From Enoplosus armatus (lineage: Eukaryota > Chordata > Actinopteri > Centrarchiformes > Enoplosidae), in contig NC_092198.1 of the NCBI RefSeq assembly GCF_043641665.1, positions 11,049,001 through 11,113,000 of the forward strand: a stretch of DNA of 64,000 nt, written 5' to 3'. The notes under the pieces were generated by a model, which was not told the origin of the DNA, ran no database searches, and worked only from the letters and a program-made list of their open reading frames with translations. Below are positions 1 to 10,700 of this stretch, one piece after another. Positions within the stretch are counted from its first letter, which is position 1; the number at the start of each line of letters is the position of its first letter. Both the position numbers and the translations under genes were made by a program.

Positions 1-297
1 CCACAGATGTAAATGATAAAAGGAATGATGGCTGAATTCAATTTAGCTGCTTCTTTACTGCGCAGATTATGATGATGATTATTATTATTATTATATTGCA
101 ATTGATGATTATTTGAAAGATTTACACAAATTAAGAATTCATAGCGGTATTTGATGGTGTATATTCTATCTTGGTGGCGGTTTTGGTAAAGTTAAAGCAT
201 ATTTGCTCCCTAATCAGAAGGGTGTCATTATTATGTGTAAACTGGATTAAAAAACAAAATAAACAGAAAAAGGTTTAAGTGTTGTAAGAAATACAAA
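1..297. other. Downstream flank of the SRCR receptor gene
   Basis: AT-rich sequence with a short ATT/ATG-rich simple stretch near 68-95. I see no coding exon here. It lies just beyond the proposed polyadenylation signal of the minus-strand receptor gene. Confidence 0.5.
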
Positions 298-303
298 TTT
301 ATT
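298..303 (-). other. Probable polyadenylation signal of the SRCR receptor gene
   Basis: The plus strand reads tttatt, which is AATAAA on the minus strand. It lies about 580 bases past the stop codon at 880-882, so the 3' UTR would run from about 879 down to about 280. It is the best-placed canonical hexamer I noticed, but there is no transcript evidence. Confidence 0.45.
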
Positions 304-879
304 GATGAGCACTCACATACATCAAAAATAGCAAATTCATGCAATACAAAGACAATGTAATCAATATTTTCCTACAGATCAGTGGACCATAGCTCTGTGA
401 TTGGCAGAATCTCCCAGAAAAGTAAAAATCACCAATGGAATAAGTATGGGACAAAAAACAACTTTTGTTTACACAAGTGTCATTCAAAATATAATTTTCA
501 GTGTCTGCAAAGTTTATTTTCAAAATCTTTTAAAGCAAATACTACAGCATCTATTTGAGGAATCATGAAGTCATTATATTTCTGAATAATTTCTTAAAAA
601 GAGGTGTAAAAACACTTAAAACAGGACTCAAATGTTCCCATGGTCTACCTTAAAGAGCAACTGAACACCAGCAAAAAAGCAAAAAAACCTCCCCTTCGCT
701 ACGATGTAGAAGTGTACTCCAGGGTGTGTTAGTACACCGTGACATCACCATCACAGGTGCAACAAACTTGAAACTTTCAACCAGAGAGAGCAGTGAAAGC
801 CTGTTTTCCGCCCAGTGTTATGTCGCTCTTTAAATGTAGTGAAATCACATGACAGGTTATTCCTGGAGTTGTTTCGTTA

Positions 880-1794
880 TCACGAGAGAACGAGTGGTTC
901 AAGCTCATAACACACTCTCCCAGCCAGGTCTTCAGGGACCCTCTCGACAGAGTTATCAGAATCAACATCAGCATTCTTGTCTTTCTGGGCGCGACTGTGT
1001 CCACTGTCATTCACTTGGGTACCGCGGTCTCTGAGGGAGATAAGGAGGGTGACAACTGCAATCAGTAGGATGTCTTTCAAGTTCTTTGATCTAACATAAA
1101 TAGATCCTCCATATATATCCTCGCAAATAACATCAACTATGTTCTCCATTTTTACTACCTTCCATCGAATGCTCCATTGCTTCTCTCTTCCACATCTTGT
1201 TTTATTGCTCCTCCAAACCTGTTACTAAACTGAACCATGGTACCTGAAAAGTGAGCATAACATAACCATGACAACAACAGTCTTTTAAAGAAGGTTTAGA
1301 GCTCCAGCGCGACAAGGTCTATGTCATTTTAACTGAATTCTTTTGGCCACTTGGGGGCAGCACAACAAGCTGTAAACACAGCACGGCCATGTTAACCCCT
1401 TCTAAAGTTGTCACAGCGAACGTGTTAGCAAACATTCACCTGTTTACACATCCGACAGACAAGGAGCAAAGGAGCAGCATTATCATTCATCTGGTGTTGC
1501 GATGTTTCCAGTGGACGTTTACTCCCCTTTAGATATGTTTATCATCTCTCTCTATCTCCTTTTTTATTGTTAATGCCAAAATATGAATTGATGCAGCTTT
1601 ACACATTTACACTTATATGGCATTAAAAAGAAAGGGGGCATTGCTGTAATTTTGAAATATAAAAAGTGTATATGTCTGCCACTTACCAGCACCCCTCCCT
1701 CTCCTTCTCCAGACCAGGTAACCTACAACCAGCACGAGCAGTAACACCACCAGCCCTCCCACAACCCCTGAGACAACTGAAGAGGATGAGGCTG
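880..1794 (-). other. Transmembrane and cytoplasmic exons of the SRCR receptor
   Basis: Exon 1687-1794 encodes a serine-rich stalk, a hydrophobic run beginning [20 protein letters not shown], and then the basic stop-transfer WRRRGRG. Exon 1159-1243 continues in frame and ends at AG|GTAGTA. Reading through that donor would stop at TAG at once, so splicing to 880-1030 (acceptor after a C/T-rich tract, phase 2) is needed to reach the longer tail. The tail is rich in D, S and R and ends YELEPLVLS. Retention of the last intron would give a short-tailed form. Confidence 0.65.
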
Positions 1795-4700
1795 CTGTGG
1801 GGATTAAAAGGTCATGCAGTAGAGTTAGCGAAGGAGATAACTAGTTATGATCACTGTGGAAAGACAAATAAACACTCTTTGGGTCTTACCGACTACAGTG
1901 ATTTGGAGTGACTTCGAGGGAACAGAACAGAAGGACATGGAGGAGATGTTAACACCGAAGACACAGCTATACTCTCCTTGGTGTTCATAATCTATGGCAG
2001 GGAATTCAAAGTATGCCAGGTAGAAGATAGAGTGGCCAAACGCTGACTTCGGTTTAGTGTTGCTCATGTTAGACTTTGTCAGATAGAAGAAACCTCCAGG
2101 ATATTTGGAATGAGTCGAACAAGTGACGGAGAAGCTGTTGCCTTTGGTGACCGATATTTTGTCAGGGCTGTAGATCACCATTGCATGAGGAGATGTCAGG
2201 GAGATGCTAGGCGGCTCCAAGGTCACTGCAGAATAGTGACAAGCTTTTTACAAACTCATATAGATCATTTCAGCATAGGCACAGTCAAAATTTCAACAAT
2301 TATGTCCAAGTGGACAAACAAAGCATATAATTACTGACCTATGACAGACAGATCAGCTGGATTTCCTTGAGGATAATAGATGACTTGACTGAGCAATTTC
2401 TTTTGATATTCACAGAAGTACGACCCCTTTTGGCTGAAGTCCACTGTAGGGAAGTTAAAGGTTACAGCTTCGTGTTCAGAATATCTTTCCATTTTAAATG
2501 ATCCTTGGGTCTTTTTCAAGACAAAGGTCCCACCCAAGTGTTCTGTTACTACAGTGCAGGTGATTTCAACTCTGTCACCCCAGTTTACCTCTGGAGCAGG
2601 ACTCAAAGTGATTTGAGGCTTCTGTAGAGCACCTGAAACAGATAACAAGTTGTAGTAGGTTTGTTTTGTCACAACAGCGGATGCAGCCTCATCTAATACC
2701 AGTTGGGAGATAATGACTTCATTCATAGATTCAAACTCAGCCAGGCCTCTTACCTAAACAGATAGCGCCAGCGTCTTCACCATGCCCGCAGTTATTTTCT
2801 CCATAAGTAGGGTGCGAACAGTGCGAGAGAGCAGACTCTTGGCCTGTACACTCCACATTATCCAGCCATATTGGACCAGTGCCTCTACCAAAGTGGGCAC
2901 TTGTGGGAGAAGAAACTGCATGACCGCAGCCAATCTGTCTACATACCACATCAGCATTGCTTATTTCCCATTCATCGTCACACACGGTTCCCCACTGGCC
3001 TTTATATAAGATCTCCACTCTACCGGAGCATTCACCTGAGCCGCCAACCAACCGGAGCTGTGCTGCAAATGAAAACAAAAAGGAAGTGAGTCCAAATGCA
3101 AAGGACAGTCATTGAGACATGCATTTACATACAATTCTAAAAGTGCATTTGGATGTAAACCTGTTTTTAAATTGCATACATGTGTTTTAACACACGTACA
3201 TTTCCATTTTTAAAACACAATGTAAATACATTTCCTATTGTGTTTTGAAAGTACTGCTTGTCCCATCATCATATCAGAAGCTAATTTCAACAGCAAAAAG
3301 GGGGAAATGGTCGAAAAAATAATTTTGGTAAATATTTAAATTCACTTTCTTGCTGAACATTACATTTGAAGATCAATACCACTTTCATATCTGTACTATA
3401 AATATAACTACAGCCAGCGCCAGGTTAGCTTAGCTTAGCATAAAGACTGAAAACGGGGAACCAGGCTCTGTCTTAAAGTAACAAAACCTGCCTACCAGCA
3501 CCTCTAAAGCTCACTTCGTAGCACTTTATATCTGACTAATACTGATTTACTACTTACAGAAGTGAGAGAGGTATCAGTCTTCTCACCTAACTCTTGATGA
3601 CAAAGAAAATTAGAGCACTTCCTAAAATGTCAAACTATTCCTTTAAGCATGATTTTGCACTTGATTGAATAAGTAAATATAATAATTTCCCACTCCACTG
3701 TTTTTACTTGATATGTGTAAACAGGATACAATTGTGACACAAATTCTGATGATGTTATATTATTTGTCCAACTGCATATGAGAATTGTGAACACATTTAA
3801 AGGGCTTTACCTGCACAGAGAACACCGGCATCACGTTCATGCCCACACGTCGCTCTTCTGAAACCTTTGAGTGAGCATTGCTGAAGAGATGTCACATTGT
3901 CAAAACACGAATGGCTAGCCTCCACTACTGATCCAATGCCTTGGCCAAAATGGGCACTGCCGGGAGCGTTCATTGCATGTCCGCACTCCAGCTGCTCACA
4001 CACCACCTGAGCTTTACTCAGGGTCCAGTCTGCGTCACACACCGTTTGCCACAGATCGCCTTGACGGACCTCCACTCTGCCAGAGCACTCATCCTTACCA
4101 TTAGCCAACCGGACCTCCAAACTTCCTGTGATGTCAAGTAAACTAAAGTGATTATATGTTATCAGACATTTCAAATTCATTTATATGAAGACAAAGATGT
4201 GATGCAGATAAATACTTATCAGAGAAAAAGTGAAATACTTTCTTGTTTCCTACATTGTACACAATTTCGATTTGGAACACAACACCTTTAACAACAAGGA
4301 CATAAGAACATGTGACGTGCTGATAAAATTTCAGCTGATATGTAGAATTGTCTTAATTAAAATGAACATTAACCAGTTGCAAGTCAAGTTACCTGCTTCA
4401 GTTCTATCAATCTATTCAAGCATAGCTTTAAATAGTGTTAATAGGCAAAGTAATTATTTTTTACTTTCTTTTCTTTCATATGATGGATTGAGGAATTACG
4501 ACTTTAATCATGAAGTGAATAGGGACACTTTGAATTGTTTCCATTCAACTGTCTAGAGAGTTATACGTGAAATTTGAAAAGTCGCAAAAAAATGCAAATT
4601 AGGCGCATTCCCATTAACTGGTTTGAAGCCAATAAACTAGGCTCATTGCAAAGCGTAGTTCCATACACATAACTGTAATCTGCCAGAGAACAGAGTAGAA

Positions 4701-7700
4701 GAAGTAGAGGTTGCGGTTAGGAAACAAAACAAGTCGCCATCTAACCCATCTACGGGAGGTCCTCAGGAATTTACTTCTATTGGGAAAGTTTCATCTTTCT
4801 TTTATGTCAGCTAGTATTGGTCATGTGTCATGCTGTCAGGTGATGTTGTATAAAGAGCGACAAAGACCACATAGGGAGCAGGTAGGGTTGGATGGGTGAG
4901 ATGACTTTCTGTTCATGTCCTGTGTGAAACCAAAAGTCAATGTTGACTTTTTTTTAAAAACTCAAACCATGATCTTTTCCTAACCTAACCAAAGGCTTGC
5001 TAACTCCTGGTTATCATTGTGAAACTCAGTTTGGTTAGGTTCCACCCCGGGTGCAAATAGCATTGTTGGCTATGGACACCTGGGTGCTGATAGCATCTGC
5101 TTACAAAAAAAAGATAGGGGCAATACAACTAAACAACAACAAACAAGACTGTATTATGTTTTGACCTTTTTTGTATATTTTCTTACCTGTGCAGATAACA
5201 CCAGCAACTGAGGTTGTGTTGCAAGTTTTGTCTCTAAATGGTCTTTGAGGGCACTGAGTCAGTGTTGACTCCAATCCATTGCATTCAATTTGATCAATCC
5301 AGGTCTGTCCTGTGCCATGGCCATACTCAACCATGGTGGTAATCTTATGAGCCCTCCCGCAGTCCATCTGTCTGCACACCACCGTTGCATCATTAATATC
5401 CCAGGATTCACCACACACAGTCCCCCACTGGCCTTTGTCATAGAACTCCACTCTCCCAACACAACGATTGTGCCCATCTGCCAACTTCACGTTACCTGGA
5501 AATGACAGCTGTTCTATGAATGTACGGTACATGCAGTCCAACTCTTGTGTTTATTTTTATTTCTGTATTTTTTCATACCTGAACATACGACACCTGCCTC
5601 TTCAATACGATCGTGGCTGGTCCTGACATATTCTCTCAGCGTGCACTGTGTGAGAGAGCTCTCTCTACCGCCACAACTGATCTTATAACCATTCAGTTCT
5701 CTGCCTCGACCAAATGATCCTGAGACCTTGACAGGATCTCCACAGTTCATCTCTCTGCACACCACCGTAGCTTCATTCATTCCCCAGTTAACATTATATG
5801 CTGGTGACCAGTGGCCACCATGGTGAAACTCCACCCTGCCTGAGCACTGGTCACTCCCATTGATCAGTCTAATGGTAGCTGGAAAGCAAAGGAGAGAGAA
5901 CAGTAATTAGTTAGTTGGTGTTTAGACATGTTTGAAGGAAATATCTGGTTAATTCAAATTGTATGTGATATTGTGATTTATATACTGTAGTGGAAATAAA
6001 TGTAATATTTATTTGTGATCTTAACAGTTTAATTCTTCACAATGATCAGCAAAATATTATGAGGCATTAGGGGCGACAGATAAATGCAAATGTAAAAAGC
6101 ACTCTGTGAAATAATGTGTTAACAAAGAGGAATGAACAACACAACCGAGATGATACCTGAGCACACCACGCCGGCATCTTCGCCATGGCCACAGTTATTT
6201 TCTCCAAGGGAGGGATGTTTGCAGTGCAAAAGGGACGTCTCATTACCGACACAGTTGACGTCATCCAGCCAGATGTCTCCTTGGCCTTGACCAAAGAAGG
6301 CACTAGATTTTGCTGTCTGAGCTGTTCCACAGTCCATGGCTCTGCACACCACCTGAGCATCTCTGAGGTCCCACTCATCATCACACACTGTTCCCCACTG
6401 ATCCTCATGCTGAACCTCCACTCTACCAGAGCATCGGTCAGTGCCATTGACAAGCCTTAGCGGTGGATTACCTGAGGACAGGACCACTCATGTTAAAAGT
6501 ACTCACAAAAATTATTAAAAAGCACATAAATGAGCCACACCGCTGCTGGGTGACATGTTCCTTCATTATGATGAACATGGGCGTTGCAGTTTATTTTGAG
6601 TCAATCCCACATACATCATCCTGTAAATACTCACTAGCTTCCCTGAAAATAGTCTCAAACAAATGCACGATTTAAGTAACGTTTTATAAAATGTTTTAAA
6701 GATAAAAGTATACTGTATGGGAGCACCGGTACTGTACAATTTCCCCCCGGGGATCAATAAAGTATTTCTGATTCTGATTCTGATTATGTTTGTGACCTGC
6801 TGTTAAAGATGTAAGTCTTCAGTTGAAATCAGTGGGCTTGGGGCTGAGTGCCACAGACAGGGTACAGAAGTCACAAAGTATTGAGAGACAGACTAACACA
6901 TTGTTGTTTTTTGCATTTTCATGGGATATGTAAATAATAACAAAGATATAGAGTATCAGCAGCTGTATCCTTTAAGCATGCCAATGACTGTATGGTTGAT
7001 CCTTCCAACACTTCAGGTGCTAAACACAGACCCCCAAGAGGATAGTGTGTTAGTGCCACCATCAGGCCAAAATATTCACTAGTAATTTCACTAGGCTAAT
7101 CTTGTTCGTAACGACCACATGACCGTTTTAATGACCGGTGAAACAGTATATACACTACTCACAATAAGTTAGGGATATTGTTATTTATATGAGTGCTTGT
7201 CCTATTTGGTCTGAATTTTAATGAAATAAGTAAAAGTTCACTTTGATATTACTAATAATGGATGAGAGGAAACACCATTTTCATTAGTTTGATATTTATT
7301 ACCCCAAAAATTTAGACAATAACAAGGATAGCCCCAAATAACAAAAACTGACAATGTCAGTAGTGGGTGTTTCCACCATTTGCCGCAATGACAGCTTGAC
7401 AGCGACGTCTCATGCTCCTCACTAGCCTCATGATGTTGTTCTGAGGCAATGCGTTCCACTCTTCCACAAGTGCTACACGCAGTTCTGCCAGGTCACGTGG
7501 GGGTGGGGTACGATCATCCAGTCTCTGCTTCAGCTGGTCCCAGACGTGCTCTATGGGGTTCAGGTCAGGGGACATTGCTGGCCATACCATATGAGGCACT
7601 CCGACTTCCTGAAGTCGAGCTGTGACAATTCTGGCACGATGTGATGGAGCATCATCATCCATGAACAGAAAGTTGGGGGTGTGCTGGCGAAATTGGGGGA

Positions 7701-10700
7701 TGATGATGGGTTCTATGATGTCTCTGAGGTAAGAACCACCAGTGACTGAGCCATCTACAGTAACCAAATCTGTTTTGCGCTGACTGGTGATGCCTGCCCA
7801 GACTGTTGCACCTCCTCCACCAAAGGGAACCCTGGGGACCATGTTGAACTCGGTGTATCGCTCACCTCGCCTTCTCCAGCAACGCTGACGACCATCATTT
7901 CTGTGCAAGGTGACCCGACACTCATCAGTGAACAGGACGGTAGACCACTGCTGCATTGTCCAGGTCACATGGTCTTGTGCCCACTGCAAACGTTCACGGC
8001 GGTGTCTTGGTGTCAGTGGAGTCACCTGCAACGGTCGTCTGGCATTCAAGCCAAAGCGGTGGAGTCGGTTGCGAATAGTTTGTCTGGAAACCCTAGTACC
8101 CCTCACATCTCGTAAACGGGCCTGCAGCTGTGTGGCAGTTGCATAACGATGTCTGAGTGCATAGGTCCTTAGGTACTGGTCATCATTGCGGTCTGTCACT
8201 CGTGGGGCTCCACTCCTGGGTCTGTCACGAACTCTGCCAGTAGTTCTGTGTCTTGATGTAAGTCTGCTGATGACACTTTGAGACACACCAAGTTCACGAG
8301 CAACATCTGACTGCCTGCCACCGACCCGAAGGCGCGCTATGGCCAGGTGGCACTGCTCGTCCGTTAAGTGACGTCGTGTGTTCATGGCTGTTTGAATGAT
8401 GAACTTGGAATGACTTACTGACAATACCAGCTTTTTATACCCACAGAATGTTGAAATTGATGCCACATTGAAAAGGGTTGTCTTTTGGTATTTTTTGGTA
8501 TTGGCCCCAATATGTAAGGCACACTGTACACAGTGAGACCATTACGTGGAAAACACAAAATGAGGTGTGTCTATCACCCCAATACAATTGCCTCCCTATC
8601 CCAAAAATCTCTGAAGTGAAACAAACACCGTATGTATGACATCCACTGAGTCTCTCACAATATCCCTAACTTATTGTGAGTAGTGTATATATCTATCGTT
8701 TGTGTCTTACCTGCACATGAAAGAGAAACACCTTCACATCTCCCCGTGATTTCTTGAAGTGTGCACTGGTTGATAGAGCTCACATTGCCAGAGCATCTAC
8801 TTGTATACCCTCTCAGTCCGCTTTCACCAAAATTGAAGCTTTCTTGGGATTTTCTGGGGGCTCCACAGTTGAGTTCCTTACACACCACTGTAGCCTCTTC
8901 ATGGCCCCAGTTGCTATTACACATTTTCCCCCATCGGCCATTGTGGAAGACCTCCACTCTGCCAGAGCAGCGGTCAGTCCCATTGAACAATCTGACTACA
9001 TCTGGAAAGCAAGCAGTTAAAGAGAGGTATTGTATTCAAAGTGTTAATATTTCAGCAATGACAGAGTATTTCCTAATGATATAGTTTGAGGTAAGGAGAA
9101 CAGATTGTACTGCTTCTAAATAAAAAGAACAACCACAAAAAGAGGAACAGTAAATGATGATTGTGACATTTTGCAGGAGGATTTTCTAACATGGTAGAGA
9201 TTTCAAATAGTATATTAATTTTAAAGTAATGTTTTAGAAAATTTCTCATGGGAAAACCAATCAATATTTTCCAGAAATGGCTATGCTTGCATCACCACTG
9301 CACACAAATGCACATATAGGAATGTCTCTTGAATTTCCAATTCAGTATTCATTGGAGATTTAAAAAAAATAAGTATTTCCAAGTCATAGTTTATCATGTT
9401 TATTGTTTATTGCTCTGGCACTGAAAATTTGGGTGTCTTGGGGTGATTTTGACCAAACTGATGATATATAAAGTACTTCAGCATATGTGACATATCTGAG
9501 CAACAAACAGTAGAGCACATGTTACCTGAGCATATAACACCAGCATCTTCATTGTGGTCACAGTCGTTCTCTCCAAAACCTCTGTGCGGGCAGTCAGCAA
9601 GGGATTTCTCATGACCAGTACATTCAACATCGTCCAACCAAACTCGATCCTGACCTCTGCCGAAGAACGCCTTGTACCTGACTGTGAGAGGATTCCCACA
9701 GTTCATCTCTCGGCATGCAACAGCCGCTTCCTGCATGCCCCATCTGTCATCACAAACTGTTCCCCACTGTCCATCATGGTAGATTTCCACTCGGCCAGAG
9801 CACTGATTAGTCCCATTCATCAGCCGAATTGGTTTACTGTCTGTCAGGTGGAAAAGAAAAAATAAAGTGCATGTTTATTCAGAAGCCACAAGACCACAAG
9901 ATAACTGATGTAGTTTGAACACATTGATGACTTACTTGCACAGACAACAGTAGCATCAGCACAGATTTCCTTGAATTCTTGAACTCTGCACTGTGAGAGA
10001 GAGGTCTCATTTCCCAAACAGGAGGTTTTGACTCCATCCAGGTCATGTGCCTCTCCAAAATTTAGCTCCTCAGAAGGAGTGATTGGAGAGCCACAGTTAA
10101 TCTCTCGACAGATCACTTCAGCTTCTTCCCTGGCCCAGTCACTGCTGCATATTCGTTTCCAGCTGTGTTCATGATAGATTTCCACTCTGCCATTACAACG
10201 GTTGCTCCCATTGAGCAGCCTTACATGTTCTGCAAATGATGTAGAAATTTAAACTTTGAAAATAATGAATGTCTATGTATTTAATACAGAAATGTCACAT
10301 ATATTACACATATTACCCATACTGTTAAAGTCATGCAACAGAGCTAGTTCAATTTCCATCCCAGGTTCAGAAATATATTTTTAAAGGGGCATTCCACCAA
10401 TTGTACACATCAAGTTCACTTTACTCGTCATGAGGAGTACAGCTTTATAGTGTTTTCTGTGGTCCTGAAGGAAGCTTTCCAAAGTCTAAAAAACTAACCC
10501 TGATGATGTAATCAGGGCGGTTGAATGAAAGACACCACTGAGTTGCATTATGGGAAATGTGGGATCCGGTGTTTGTGGAGCTTGACCCATGCAAGGGACT
10601 AAAAGTCAGGATATCGCAGCCTCTGCTGCTTTGATCTTTCAATGCTAAGTCGCACTTCCCACCCCTTTAAATATTTGAATTTTTAAAATACCACTTCTTT

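Noticed and set aside
7903..8146. Open frames of 70-78 codons on the plus strand
   Set aside because: They are antisense to the Tc1 transposase gene and have no domain of their own.
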